Shown piece after piece: positions 34,630 to 44,002 of a stretch of DNA of 64,000 bases (positions are counted from its first letter, which is position 1; every line of letters starts with the position of its first letter). A program made the position numbers and the translations under genes. Origin of the DNA: Rhodovarius crocodyli (GTDB taxonomy: Bacteria; Pseudomonadota; Alphaproteobacteria; Acetobacterales; Acetobacteraceae); contig NZ_SACL01000002.1 in the NCBI RefSeq assembly GCF_004005855.1, forward strand, positions 496,001 to 560,000. The letters run 5' to 3'. The notes below the pieces were generated by a model. The model was not told where the DNA came from and did not search any database. It worked only from the letters and a program-made list of their open reading frames with translations.

Positions 34630-35745
34630 ATGCTCGGTTTCCTGCCGGATTTCGCCCGGACCATCATTTCCTTCCTGGTCGTCCTGGGGGTGCTGGTCTT
34701 CATTCATGAGCTCGGCCACTACCTCGCGGCGCGCTGGCGCGGCGTGCATGTGGATGTGTTCTCCATCGGCTTCGGCCGCACCATCGCCAGCTGGCGCGAC
34801 CGGGTGGGCACCGAGTGGAAGGTCTCCTGGCTGCCGCTCGGCGGCTATGTGAAGCTGCACGGCCAGGCGGACCTGGCGGACATCCCGCCCGAGGAACTGG
34901 CCCAGCTGCGCCCGGGCCAGACCTTCCACGACAAGCCCGTGCGTGACCGCGCCATCGTGGTGGCGGCCGGGCCCGTGGCCAATTTCCTGCTGGCGATCGT
35001 GCTGTTCGCCTTCCTGTTCGCCACCCATGGCCGGCCGATTCCCGATACCACCATCAATGCCGTGACGGCCGGCTCCGCCGCCGAGGCCGCCGGCGTGATG
35101 CCGGGCGACAAGGTGGTTTCGCTCGACGGCGAACCGATCCGTCGATTCGAGGAGCTGCAGCGCCATATCCAGCCCCGTGCCGGCCAGTCCGTCAGCATGG
35201 TGCTGGACCGCGAGGGGCGTCAGGTCACGGTTCGTATCACCCCCACCGTGCGGCCGGGCAGCGAGCAGGCGCCTGTCGGCGTGCTGGGCGTGCAGGGCGG
35301 CGGCGCGCGCTTCGAGCGGCTGGATCCGCTCTCCGCCATCGGGGCGGGTGTGGCCCAGACCTGGGACGTGACGTCCCAGACGCTGGTGGGAATCGGCGAG
35401 ATGCTGGCCGGGCAGCGCAGCGCGCGTGACCTGGGCGGGCCGATCCGCATCGCCGAGGTGAGCGGCGAGGCCGCCAGCCTGGGCTGGGTGGCGGTGGTCA
35501 ACCTGATGGCGCTGCTGTCGGTCAGCCTCGGGCTGCTGAACCTGTTCCCGGTGCCCATGCTGGATGGCGGGCACCTGGTCTTCTACGCCGCCGAGGCCAT
35601 TCGCGGCCGCCCGCTGTCGCTGCGCGCGCAGGAGATCGGGTTCCGCGCCGGCTTTGCCCTGCTGATCTGCCTGTTCGTCTTCGCCACCTGGAACGACATT
35701 GCCCATGGCAGCATCGGGCGCTGGGTCGCGGGGCTGATCGGTTGA
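34630..35745 (+). CDS. rseP: Site-2 protease RseP (RIP metalloprotease)
   Basis: 371-residue inner-membrane zinc protease. HELGH at 26-30 supplies the zinc His and Glu, the periplasmic PDZ domain is about 128-200 (AAEAAGVMPGDKVVSLDGEP), and MLDGGHLVFY (about 312) gives the third ligand. It cleaves anti-sigma factors and signal peptide remnants within the membrane. Confidence 0.96.
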   Translation: MLGFLPDFARTIISFLVVLGVLVFIHELGHYLAARWRGVHVDVFSIGFGRTIASWRDRVGTEWKVSWLPLGGYVKLHGQADLADIPPEELAQLRPGQTFHDKPVRDRAIVVAAGPVANFLLAIVLFAFLFATHGRPIPDTTINAVTAGSAAEAAGVMPGDKVVSLDGEPIRRFEELQRHIQPRAGQSVSMVLDREGRQVTVRITPTVRPGSEQAPVGVLGVQGGGARFERLDPLSAIGAGVAQTWDVTSQTLVGIGEMLAGQRSARDLGGPIRIAEVSGEAASLGWVAVVNLMALLSVSLGLLNLFPVPMLDGGHLVFYAAEAIRGRPLSLRAQEIGFRAGFALLICLFVFATWNDIAHGSIGRWVAGLIG

Positions 35746-35830
35746 AGATTTCGTGCCACATGACGGCCCTATTTGGGCGGGTAGCGGCGCCACTCGCACC
35801 CCGCTATGTTGCCCGCCGCTGAGATCAGGA

Positions 35831-38191
35831 ATGATGCGCCCCTTGAACACCACGCTCCGCGGCCTACTGCTGGCCTCCGTCTGCCTGGCCCCGCTGGCCG
35901 CCGCCACCGACGGCGCGGCGCAGAGCCGTCGCGGCGCCGCCCCAGCGCCAGCGGCCGTGCCCAATGGCGGCCCGGTGACGGCGGTCGAGGTGCGCGGCAA
36001 CCAGCGCATCGATGTCGATACGGTCCGCAGCTACATGCTGATCCAGCCCGGCGATGCCTATGACCCCGACCGCGCCGACCGCTCGCTGCGCAGCCTGTTC
36101 GCCACCGGCCTGTTCGCCGATGTGCGCATGTCCCGCGATGGTTCTCGCGTGATCGTGACCGTGCAGGAGAACCCGGTGGTCAACCGGGTGGCCTTCGAGG
36201 GCAACCGCAAGATCAGCGACGATACCCTGCGCCCCGAGGTCCAGCTTCGCCCGCGCGGCGTGTTCACCAGCCAGCTGGCCCAGGCCGACCGCCAGCGCAT
36301 CCTGGATCTCTATGCCCGCCGCGGCCGCTTCGCGGCGCGGGTGGAGCCCAAGATCATCCGCCTGGACCAGAACCGCGTGGATGTGGTGTACGAGATCACC
36401 GAGGGCGATGCCGCCCTGGTCTCGCGCATCAACTTCGTGGGCAACCGTACCTATTCCGATGGCCGCCTCCGCGACGTGATCTCGACGCGTGAGCAGGCCT
36501 TCTATCGGTTCTTCTCCTCCTCAGACACCTTCGATCCCGACCGCCTGAACTTCGACAAGGAGCTGATGCGCCGCTTCTACCTGCGCAACGGCTTCGCGGA
36601 TGTCGAGGTCGGCACGGCCTCGGCCGAGCTGGCGCCGGACCGTTCCAGCTTCTTCCTGACCTATCAGGTCAATGAGGGCACCCGCTACCGGATCCGTCGC
36701 CTGACGGTGAACACCACCTTCCCGAACCTGGAGACGGCCTCGCTTCGGCAGCGTCTCGATATCGCGGAAGGCAACTGGTACGACGGCGATGCGGTCGAGC
36801 GCGCGACCCAGCAGCTGTCGGACCTGGTGAACCTGCGCGGCTATCCCTTCGTGGACGTCCAGCCGCAGGTGGAGCGTGACCGTGAGAACGGCACCATCGA
36901 CCTGACCTTCAACATCACCGAGGCGCCGCGCATCTATGTCGATCGCATCGACATCACCGGCAACTCCCGCACCCAGGACCGCGTGGTCCGCCGCGAGTTC
37001 CGCATCGCCGAGGGCGACGCGTTCAACGCCGCGCAGATCCGCCGCTCCCGCGAGCGTATCCGCAACCTGGGCTATTTCAGCGATGTGCAGGTGACCTCGA
37101 CGCCGGGCTCGGCCGCGGACCGCGCCGTGATCAACACCAACGTCACCGAGCGCGCGACGGGTGAGGTCAGCATCGGCGGCGGCTATTCGACCGATGCCGG
37201 CTTCCTGGCCGACCTCGGCCTGCGTGAGCGCAACCTGCTCGGCACCGGTGTGGATGCCCGCCTGAACGGTACCATCGCCCAGCGCCGCAGCCAGGTGGAC
37301 GTGTCCGTCACCGACCCGTACTTCCTGGACCGCAACCTGGCGGTGGGCGCCGACGTCTTCCTCGTGCAGCGCAACCTGCAGAGCTACTCGGGCTATTATG
37401 AGCGCCGCATGGGCTTCGCGGTGCGCGCCGGCTACGAGATCAACGAGCGGCTGCGCCAGAACTGGTCCTACACCCTGGTCGACCGTAATGTTTACAACAT
37501 CCTGAGCACGGCCTCGCGCTACATTCAGGAGCAGCGCGGCCGTACCCTGCTGTCGCAGGTGTCCCAGACCCTGTCCTATGACATGCGCGACACCGCGATT
37601 GAGGCGCGGCGCGGCTATCTGCTGCGCTGGGGCCTGGACGTGGCGGGCCTGGGCGGCGACGTCGCCTATATCCGCAACCGCGTGGACGCGGCCCTGCTGC
37701 TGCCCTTCGAGCGCGTGTTCGGCGACCCGGACTATGTGCTGCAGCTGTCGGCCAATTTCGGCCATCTGCATCCGTTCGGCTCGCGCTTCTCCGCCTCCGG
37801 CGAGCGTGACCGCATCGTCGACCGCTTCTTCCTGGGTGGTGAGAACCTGCGCGGCTTCGCGATCGCCGGTATCGGCCCGCGCGACGTGAACACGCGGGAC
37901 AGCCTCGGCGGCCGCATGATGTGGACGACCAGCGCAGAGATGCGCTTCCCGCTGCCGCTGCCCAGCGAGCTCGGCCTGATCGGCCGCGCCTTCGTGGATG
38001 CGGGCGCGCTGAGCCAGGGCCCGCGCGGCAACGACATCTTCAACAGCTCGGTTCCGCGCATCGGCGCGGGCGTCGGCATTTCCTGGCGCAGCCCCTTCGG
38101 CCTTATCAACATCGACGTCGCCCAGGCGATTTCGAAGCAGCGCTATGACGAGACCCAGGTCTTCCGCTTCGGTTTCGGCACGCGCTTCTGA
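35831..38191 (+). CDS. bamA: Outer-membrane assembly factor BamA
   Basis: 786 residues: signal peptide (about 1-34, ending near GAAQS), five POTRA domains (about 53-370) and an Omp85 barrel (about 385-786) with RGF-type lid motif LRGFAIAGIGPRD and a C-terminal aromatic FGFGTRF. It inserts beta-barrel proteins into the outer membrane. ATG 35831 and 35834 are adjacent; AGGA lies just before them. Confidence 0.97.
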   Translation: MMRPLNTTLRGLLLASVCLAPLAAATDGAAQSRRGAAPAPAAVPNGGPVTAVEVRGNQRIDVDTVRSYMLIQPGDAYDPDRADRSLRSLFATGLFADVRMSRDGSRVIVTVQENPVVNRVAFEGNRKISDDTLRPEVQLRPRGVFTSQLAQADRQRILDLYARRGRFAARVEPKIIRLDQNRVDVVYEITEGDAALVSRINFVGNRTYSDGRLRDVISTREQAFYRFFSSSDTFDPDRLNFDKELMRRFYLRNGFADVEVGTASAELAPDRSSFFLTYQVNEGTRYRIRRLTVNTTFPNLETASLRQRLDIAEGNWYDGDAVERATQQLSDLVNLRGYPFVDVQPQVERDRENGTIDLTFNITEAPRIYVDRIDITGNSRTQDRVVRREFRIAEGDAFNAAQIRRSRERIRNLGYFSDVQVTSTPGSAADRAVINTNVTERATGEVSIGGGYSTDAGFLADLGLRERNLLGTGVDARLNGTIAQRRSQVDVSVTDPYFLDRNLAVGADVFLVQRNLQSYSGYYERRMGFAVRAGYEINERLRQNWSYTLVDRNVYNILSTASRYIQEQRGRTLLSQVSQTLSYDMRDTAIEARRGYLLRWGLDVAGLGGDVAYIRNRVDAALLLPFERVFGDPDYVLQLSANFGHLHPFGSRFSASGERDRIVDRFFLGGENLRGFAIAGIGPRDVNTRDSLGGRMMWTTSAEMRFPLPLPSELGLIGRAFVDAGALSQGPRGNDIFNSSVPRIGAGVGISWRSPFGLINIDVAQAISKQRYDETQVFRFGFGTRF

Positions 38192-38204
38192 CTACGGAAC
38201 AGGT

Positions 38205-38996
38205 ATGGACATGACACAGACGTTGATCGGGCGCGTGCTGCGCGCCGTGGTGGTGACGGGGCTGATCGCCGGCCCCGTGCTGACCCAGACGGCTTCGGCG
38301 CAGCAGGATCCGGGCTTCTTCGTGCCCGGTGGCCAGCAGCGCCCCGCCCAGGGCGGCCAGCGTCCGGCCCAGGGCCAGCCGCAGCGCCCGGCCCAGGCCC
38401 CGGCCGCCCAGCGCCCGGCCGCGCCGCCGCCGCTGCCCGCCGGCCAGGCCCCGCCGGCGCCCGTCATCGGCATCGTGGACATCCCCGAGATCCAGCGCGT
38501 CTCCACCGCCTTCACCCAGGTGCGCGAGGAGCTGGAACGCCGCCGCGCCCGCCTGAACGAAGACCTGCAGCGCGAGCAGAACTCCTGGCGTGAAGCCCAG
38601 CAGGCGCTGGCGACCGAGCGTGCCGGCCTGTCGGCCGACCAGATCCGCACCCGCGAGCGTGACCTGCAGGACCGCATCACCGAGAGCCAGCGCCAGTTCC
38701 GCAACCGCGCCCAGGCGATCGAGCAGGCCGGCCAAGCCGCGCTGGTCGAGTTCGAGCGCGCGCTCGGCACCGTCATCCGCCAGGTGGCGCAGTCCCGCAG
38801 CGTGAACATCGTGCTGCCGCGTCCGCTCGTGATCCTGAACGAGCCGCCCTTCGACCTGACGGAGGAGATCGCGCAGCAGCTGAACCGCGTGCTGCCGCGT
38901 GCTACCGTGCCGGCCGAAGGCGCTGCGCCCGCGAACGCCCCGGCGGCCGCGCCGGCCACGCCGCGTCAGCAGCCGGCCCAGCAGCCGCGCCGCTGA
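38205..38996 (+). CDS. skp: OmpH/Skp-family periplasmic chaperone with Pro-Gln-Ala-rich linker
   Basis: 263 residues: signal peptide (about 1-33, ending TASAQ), a low-complexity PAQG-rich stretch (about 40-85), a Skp core (about 88-235) with a long predicted coiled coil (REELERRRARLNEDLQREQN), and another Ala-Pro-Gln-rich tail. Skp chaperones unfolded outer-membrane proteins to BamA. Low-complexity linkers on both sides are longer than in enteric Skp (about 160 residues). It lies between bamA and lpxD. Confidence 0.93.
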   Translation: MDMTQTLIGRVLRAVVVTGLIAGPVLTQTASAQQDPGFFVPGGQQRPAQGGQRPAQGQPQRPAQAPAAQRPAAPPPLPAGQAPPAPVIGIVDIPEIQRVSTAFTQVREELERRRARLNEDLQREQNSWREAQQALATERAGLSADQIRTRERDLQDRITESQRQFRNRAQAIEQAGQAALVEFERALGTVIRQVAQSRSVNIVLPRPLVILNEPPFDLTEEIAQQLNRVLPRATVPAEGAAPANAPAAAPATPRQQPAQQPRR

Positions 38997-39002
38997 TCCA
39001 TC

Positions 39003-40049
39003 ATGGCGGCTGATCCGCGCTTCTACCCGCAGGCGGGTCCGCAGCCGCTCGAAAAGGTGCTGGCGGCGGCCGGCGCCTCTCCCCTTCAGGGAGAGGCCGC
39101 CGGCCGCCTCTTTGCCGGTATCGCCCCGCTGGAGAGCGCGGGGCCCGAGCATGTCGCCTATCTGGACAATGCGAAACTCGCCTCCCGGCTCGGCGCGACA
39201 TCCGCCGGCGCGGTGATCCTGCGCCAGGACATGGCCGGGCATCTGCCGGAAGGCTGCCAGCCCATCGTGGTGAAGGCGCCTTCGCTGGCCTTCGCCCAGG
39301 TGGCTCGGCTGTTTCACCCCGCCCGTGTCGCCCAGGCCGGGCGTCATCCGACCGCGATCATCGCCGAGGATGCCGTGGTCGCGAGCGACGCCGAGATCGG
39401 CGCCTATGCGATGGTCGGCGGCGGTGCCCGTATCGGCGCCGGCTGCATCCTGCACCCGCATGCCGTGGTGGGCGCCGGCGTGATCCTGGGTGACGAGTGC
39501 GAGATCCACAGCCACGCCAGCATCAGCCATGCAGTCTGCGGCAAGGGCGTGGTGCTGCATCCCGGCGCGCGGGTGGGCCAGGAGGGCTTCGGCTTCGTGC
39601 CGACGCCGGACGGGCGTTTCGTCACCATGCCCCAGCTCGGCCGCGTGATCCTGGAGGACGCGGTGCAGGTCGGTGCCAACAGCTGCATCGATCGCGGCGC
39701 GCTGGAGGACACGGTGGTGGGTGCCGGCACGCGCATCGACAACCTGGTGCAGCTCGGCCACAACGTCAGGACCGGCCGCGGATGCGTGCTGGTCAGCCAG
39801 GTGGGGGTCTCGGGCTCCACCACGCTCGGCAATTATGTGACCTTGGCGGGCCAGGCTGGCCTGGTCGGCCACATCCATGTCGGTGATGGTGCGCGGGTCG
39901 GCGCGCAGGCCGGCATCGTGAACGACGTGCCCGCGGGGGCGGAGGTTTGGGGAACACCGTCCCAGCCCGTGCGCCAGCACCTGAAGGAAATCGCCACGCT
40001 GCGGCGCATGGCGGCTGAATACACGCGCAAGAAGAGAGACCAGGGATAG
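39003..40049 (+). CDS. lpxD: UDP-3-O-acylglucosamine N-acyltransferase LpxD
   Basis: 348 residues: N-terminal uridine-binding domain, then a left-handed beta-helix of hexapeptide repeats (about 110-310), with the catalytic His in NLVQLGHNVRTGRG. It adds the N-linked acyl chain in lipid A synthesis. Six bases separate it from fabZ. Confidence 0.96.
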   Translation: MAADPRFYPQAGPQPLEKVLAAAGASPLQGEAAGRLFAGIAPLESAGPEHVAYLDNAKLASRLGATSAGAVILRQDMAGHLPEGCQPIVVKAPSLAFAQVARLFHPARVAQAGRHPTAIIAEDAVVASDAEIGAYAMVGGGARIGAGCILHPHAVVGAGVILGDECEIHSHASISHAVCGKGVVLHPGARVGQEGFGFVPTPDGRFVTMPQLGRVILEDAVQVGANSCIDRGALEDTVVGAGTRIDNLVQLGHNVRTGRGCVLVSQVGVSGSTTLGNYVTLAGQAGLVGHIHVGDGARVGAQAGIVNDVPAGAEVWGTPSQPVRQHLKEIATLRRMAAEYTRKKRDQG

Positions 40050-40054
40050 ACCCC

Positions 40055-40501
40055 ATGAGTGACCGGACGCTTGATATCAAGGGGATCATGGCCGCGATCC
40101 CACATCGCTACCCTCTGCTGCTGCTGGATCGCGTGGCGGAGCTGGTGCCGGATGAGGGCTGCATCGGCATCAAGAACGTCACGATCAACGAGTCGTTCTT
40201 CCAGGGCCATTTCCCCACCGACCCGGTGATGCCGGGCGTGCTGATCGTGGAAGCGATGGCCCAGACCTCGGCCGTGCTGGTGGTCGAGACGCTGGGGCCG
40301 GATGCGCGCGGCAAGCTCGTCTATTTCATGTCGATCGACAACGCCAAGTTCCGCCGCCCGGTGGTTCCCGGCGACCAGCTGCAGCTGCACGTGAAGAAGG
40401 TGCAGCGCCGCATGAGCGTGTGGAAGTTCACCGGTGAGGCCATGGTGGACGGCAAGGTGGTGGCCGAGGCGACTTTCTCCGCGATGATCAGGGACCGATG
40501 A
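40055..40501 (+). CDS. fabZ: 3-hydroxyacyl-ACP dehydratase FabZ
   Basis: 148 residues of hot-dog fold with catalytic His in [11 protein letters not shown] and Glu in [11 protein letters not shown]. It dehydrates 3-hydroxyacyl-ACP and so competes with LpxA/LpxD for the same acyl pool. It overlaps lpxA by ATGA. Confidence 0.97.
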   Translation: MSDRTLDIKGIMAAIPHRYPLLLLDRVAELVPDEGCIGIKNVTINESFFQGHFPTDPVMPGVLIVEAMAQTSAVLVVETLGPDARGKLVYFMSIDNAKFRRPVVPGDQLQLHVKKVQRRMSVWKFTGEAMVDGKVVAEATFSAMIRDR

Positions 40502-41316
40502 ACCATATCCATCCTTCGGCGGTAATCGCCGACGGCGCCCGCATCGGTGCGGGCGTCACCATCGGGCCGTTCTGCACGGTGGGCCCGGATGTCGTTCTGC
40601 ACGACGGTGTCGAGCTCGCTTCCCACAACGCGGTCGAAGGGCACACCGTGCTGCACGAAGGCGTGCGGCTCGCCCCCTTCGCCTCCGTCGGCCTGCCGCC
40701 GCAGGACCTGAAGTACAAGGGCGAGCCCACCCGGTGTGAGATCGGGGCCCGCAGCTATCTGCGTGAGCACGTGACCGTGCATCGCGGCAGCGTGGGCGGC
40801 GAGGGCATCACCCGCGTGGGCGCCGACTGCCTGTTCATGGCCTGCAGCCATGTCGGGCATGACTGCCAGGTCGCGGACCGGGTGATCATGGCCAACAACG
40901 TGCTGCTGGGCGGGCATGTGCGCGTGGGTGAGCAGGTGTTCATCGGCGGCGCCGCCGCGGTGCATCAGCTGGTGCGCATCGGCCGTCACGCCATGATCGG
41001 CGGGCTGGCCGGTGTCACCAACGACATCCCACCTTTCGGCAACGCCTTCGGCCTGCCGGCGCGCCTGGTGGGGCTGAACTTCATCGGCCTGCGCCGCCGC
41101 GGCTTCACCAAGGATGATCTGGCGCAGATCCGCCTGGCCTTCCGCCTGCTGTTCAAGGACCCGGGTGTGTTCGCCGAGAAGCTGGTGGTGGCGCGCGAGC
41201 GTTTCGCCGGCAACGCCCTGGTCGAGGAAGTGCTGGGCTTCATCGGCGGCGGCGATCGCCGTCGTGAGCTGATCCGTCCCGGCCGCATGGCCGTTGAGGA
41301 AGAGGACGACGCATGA
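40498..41316 (+). CDS. lpxA: UDP-N-acetylglucosamine acyltransferase LpxA
   Basis: 272 residues, hexapeptide beta-helix (about 5-190) with catalytic His in FMACSHVGHDCQV and a C-terminal helical domain. First step of lipid A synthesis. It overlaps fabZ and lpxI by 4 bp each. Confidence 0.97.
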   Translation: MNHIHPSAVIADGARIGAGVTIGPFCTVGPDVVLHDGVELASHNAVEGHTVLHEGVRLAPFASVGLPPQDLKYKGEPTRCEIGARSYLREHVTVHRGSVGGEGITRVGADCLFMACSHVGHDCQVADRVIMANNVLLGGHVRVGEQVFIGGAAAVHQLVRIGRHAMIGGLAGVTNDIPPFGNAFGLPARLVGLNFIGLRRRGFTKDDLAQIRLAFRLLFKDPGVFAEKLVVARERFAGNALVEEVLGFIGGGDRRRELIRPGRMAVEEEDDA

Positions 41317-42164
41317 GCGGCACCACGCTGGGGATCATTGCCGGCGGCGGGGATTTCCCGCTGCGCCTGGCGGATGCGGCGCGGCTTGCCGGCCGGCCGG
41401 TCTTCATCGTGGCCATCAAGGAATTCGTCGATCCCGCCATGCTGGCGGGATACCCGCATGAGATCATCCGTGTGGGGGCCGGCGGCCGCATCGTGGCGGC
41501 GCTGAAGAACGCCGGCGTGAAGCAGATCGTGCTCAGCGGTTCCGCGCGCCGCATGAGCATCCTCAGCATGCTGCCGGATGCCTGGATGGCGGGTGCCATC
41601 GCCCGGATCGGCAAATCCGTGCTCATGGGCGGCGATGACACCTTGCTGCGTGGCGCCACCCGCGTGCTTGAGGAGGAGGGCTTCGAGATCGTGCCCCCGC
41701 TGAGCATCCGGCGCGACCTGATGCCGTTGCCGGGCCTGCTGGCCGGCCCCGGTCCGGATGCGGACCAGAAGGCCGACATCGCCCGCGGCATTGAGGTGCT
41801 GCGCGCGCTTGCTCCGGCCGATGTGGGGCAGGCGGCGGTGATCCAGCAGGGGCTGGTGCTCGGGATCGAGGCCGTGGAAGGCACCGACGCGCTGCTGGCC
41901 CGTGCCGCGGAACTGCGCCGCGAGGGCCCGGGCGGGGTTCTCGTGAAGATCTCCAAGCCGCAGCAGGATGAGCGCCTGGACATGCCGACCGTGGGCCCGC
42001 AGACCGTGCGCGGCGCGATCGCCGCCGGGCTGGCGGGCATCGCGATCGAAGCAGGCCGCACCGTGCTGGCCGACCGCGAGGAGACGCTGCGGTTGGCCGA
42101 CGAGGCCGGGTTGTTCGTGATCAGCCTGGCGGTGGACGAGTTCATGCAGGAGATGGCCGGATGA
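41313..42164 (+). CDS. lpxI: UDP-2,3-diacylglucosamine pyrophosphatase LpxI
   Basis: 283 residues with [17 protein letters not shown] at the N-terminus and the LpxI signature [20 protein letters not shown] near the C-terminus. It hydrolyses UDP-diacylglucosamine to lipid X and replaces LpxH, as in most alphaproteobacteria. It sits directly after lpxA and overlaps gloA by ATGA. Confidence 0.95.
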   Translation: MSGTTLGIIAGGGDFPLRLADAARLAGRPVFIVAIKEFVDPAMLAGYPHEIIRVGAGGRIVAALKNAGVKQIVLSGSARRMSILSMLPDAWMAGAIARIGKSVLMGGDDTLLRGATRVLEEEGFEIVPPLSIRRDLMPLPGLLAGPGPDADQKADIARGIEVLRALAPADVGQAAVIQQGLVLGIEAVEGTDALLARAAELRREGPGGVLVKISKPQQDERLDMPTVGPQTVRGAIAAGLAGIAIEAGRTVLADREETLRLADEAGLFVISLAVDEFMQEMAG

Positions 42165-42547
42165 GCAGCTTCCTTCACACCATGATCCGGGTCGGTGACC
42201 TGGACCGCAGCGTGGCCTTCTACACTCAGCTTCTGGGCATGAAGGAACTGCGCCGGCGCGATGTGCCGGATGGCAAGTATACCCTGGTCTTCGTGGGTTT
42301 CGGGCCGGAGCCCGAGCATGCGGTGATCGAGCTGACCTATAACTACGGCGTCGAGAAGTACGAGCAGGGCACTGCCTTCGGGCACCTGGCGATCGGCGTG
42401 CCGGATGTCTATGCGCTGTGCGACGCTCTGCGCGCGGGCGGGGCCAAGATCACGCGTGAACCGGGGCCGGTGAAGTTCGGCACCACCGTGATCGCCTTCG
42501 TGGAAGACCCGGACGGCTACAAGATCGAGCTGATCGAGCGGAAGTAG
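42161..42547 (+). CDS. gloA: Lactoylglutathione lyase (glyoxalase I)
   Basis: 128 residues of the VOC fold. Likely metal ligands: His in [10 protein letters not shown], Glu in AVIELTYN, His in AFGHLAIGV and Glu in GYKIELIE. It converts the methylglyoxal-glutathione adduct to S-lactoylglutathione. It overlaps lpxI and ends the supercluster before a strong terminator. Confidence 0.93.
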   Translation: MSSFLHTMIRVGDLDRSVAFYTQLLGMKELRRRDVPDGKYTLVFVGFGPEPEHAVIELTYNYGVEKYEQGTAFGHLAIGVPDVYALCDALRAGGAKITREPGPVKFGTTVIAFVEDPDGYKIELIERK

Positions 42548-42563
42548 TCCGGCTGACCGGAGT

Positions 42564-42598
42564 AAGGCGCCCCACCCTCGCGGGTCGGGCGCCTTTTT
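42564..42598 (+). terminator. Rho-independent terminator after gloA
   Basis: AAGGCGCC (42564-42571) pairs with GGCGCCTT, followed by a T-run (gggcgcctttttcg) . It sits between convergent gloA and nrdB, ending the rpsB-gloA supercluster. Confidence 0.85.
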
Positions 42599-42603
42599 CG
42601 TGC

Positions 42604-43638
42604 CTATCGCAGCGTGATCTCGCCTTCGGGCTGGGTGTCCGCGAACACGCTGTCCGCGAAGGCTTCTTCCCAGGTGCCGCCGGTGCTCGCCTTGGAGTAT
42701 TCGGTCGAGCGGTTCTCGAAGAAGTTCGTGTGCTCCACGGCGTTCAGGATCTCATCCAGCCAGGGCAGGGGGTTCTTCTCGATGTTGTAGAGCGGCTGGA
42801 GGCCCAGCTGCTGCAGGCGGCGATCCGCGATGAAGCGGATGTATTCCTTGGTCTGCGCGCCATCCAGACCCTGCACGCCGCCCAGCTCGAAGGCCAGGTC
42901 GATGAAGGAATCCTCGTGCTCCACGATGGTGGCGCAGATCTCGGTGATCTCGTCCTGCAGTTCCTGCGTCCAGATCTCCGGGTTTTCCTGCACGAAGGTG
43001 CGGAACAGGCGGATGATGGACAGGCAGTGCAGCGTCTCGTCGCGCACCGACCACGTCACGATCTGGCCCATGCCCTTCATCTTGTTGAAGCGCGGGAAGT
43101 TCAACAGGATGGCGAAGGAAGCGAACAGCTGCAGCCCTTCGGTGAAGGCGCCGAAGGCCGCCAAGGTCTTGGCGATTTCCTTCTTCGAATCCACCGTGAA
43201 GGACTGCATGTAGTCGAACTTGTCCTTCATCTCCTTGTACTTGAGGAAGGCGGTGTATTCGACCTCGGGCATGCCGATGGTGTCGAGCAGATGCGAATAG
43301 GCCGCGATGTGGATCGTCTCGATGTTCGAGAAGGCGGACAGCATCATCAGCACTTCAGTCGGTTTGAAGACCTGGCTGTAGTGCTTCATGTAGCAGTTGT
43401 TCACCTCGACGTCGGACTGGGTGAAGAACCGGAAGATCTGGGTGACGAGGTTGCGCTCGGAATCGGTCAGGTTCTTCTGCCAATCCTTCACGTCGTCGGC
43501 CATCGGCACTTCTTCCGGCAGCCAATGTACCCGCTGCTGCGTCAGCCAGGCATCATAGGCCCAGGGGTAGCGGAACGGCTTGTAGACCGGGTTACCCGTC
43601 AGCAGGTCGATCTTTTCGGGAATTTCGCCATCCGGCAT
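42604..43638 (-). CDS. nrdB: Class Ia ribonucleotide reductase small subunit
   Basis: 344 residues. Di-iron ligands are visible in LTDSERNL, NIETIHIAAYSHL, FTEGLQLF and RDETLHCL; the radical Tyr is in IHIAAYSHL. It holds the tyrosyl radical for NrdA. ATG 43638 is preceded by GAGGA. It is downstream of nrdA on the same strand but 364 bp away, with its own probable NrdR site, so it can be transcribed independently. Confidence 0.96.
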   Translation of the reverse strand: MPDGEIPEKIDLLTGNPVYKPFRYPWAYDAWLTQQRVHWLPEEVPMADDVKDWQKNLTDSERNLVTQIFRFFTQSDVEVNNCYMKHYSQVFKPTEVLMMLSAFSNIETIHIAAYSHLLDTIGMPEVEYTAFLKYKEMKDKFDYMQSFTVDSKKEIAKTLAAFGAFTEGLQLFASFAILLNFPRFNKMKGMGQIVTWSVRDETLHCLSIIRLFRTFVQENPEIWTQELQDEITEICATIVEHEDSFIDLAFELGGVQGLDGAQTKEYIRFIADRRLQQLGLQPLYNIEKNPLPWLDEILNAVEHTNFFENRSTEYSKASTGGTWEEAFADSVFADTQPEGEITLR

Positions 43639-43788
43639 CGCGGTCGTCCTCGATAGAAACGCGTCATGCGTAGGTAGCGCGGATGCGCGGCTTGCGCGCG
43701 AATCATGCTGCCTGCGTTGGTTCGGATTATGGCCCGGACAGTGCTGATTCGGGAGCCTGCGTGGCTTATTTTGTGATTGATACGCATC

Positions 43789-43809
43789 AACACCACTAGA
43801 TGTGGTGTT
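43789..43809. promoter_or_regulatory. NrdR-box-like palindrome upstream of nrdB
   Basis: AACACCAC-TAGAT-GTGGTGTT, arms of 8 bp with no mismatch, about 150 bp upstream of nrdB. It resembles the NrdR consensus (ACACnATATnnnGTGT). A matching second box at the usual one to three helical turns was not found. Confidence 0.55.
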
Positions 43810-43877
43810 TTTGGCGTAATCTGTGGATATCGGGGATATGATGGGGGCGGTCCGGCTTGCCGGAGGCCACATTAAGC

Positions 43878-43999
43878 AATCTTCTTTTTCTGAAGAAAAA
43901 GAAGCAAAAAGACTTCATGAATTTAAGGGCGCGCCAGTCTTGATCTGGCGCCCCATAAAATTGCCAAAAGTTTTTTGGTTCTTTTTTACAAAAAAGAAC
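43878..43999. repeat. AT-rich three-hairpin repeat, copy 3
   Basis: Left hairpin 43881-43904 and right hairpin 43978-43999 are identical to copy 1. The central stem has changed to a GGCGC-type palindrome around CCAGTCTTGATCTGG. It begins 4 bp after the nrdA stop and may terminate nrdA. Confidence 0.85.
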
Positions 44000-44002
44000 T
44001 CG

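Larger units (their letters stand above)
43639..44002. other. Intergenic region between nrdA and nrdB
   Basis: 364 bp containing a three-hairpin repeat next to nrdA (43878-43999) and a strong palindrome (43789-43809) upstream of nrdB. A DnaA-box-like site (minus-strand ATATCCACA) lies at 43822-43830. The region presumably separates nrdA and nrdB transcription. No coding is seen. Confidence 0.7.
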
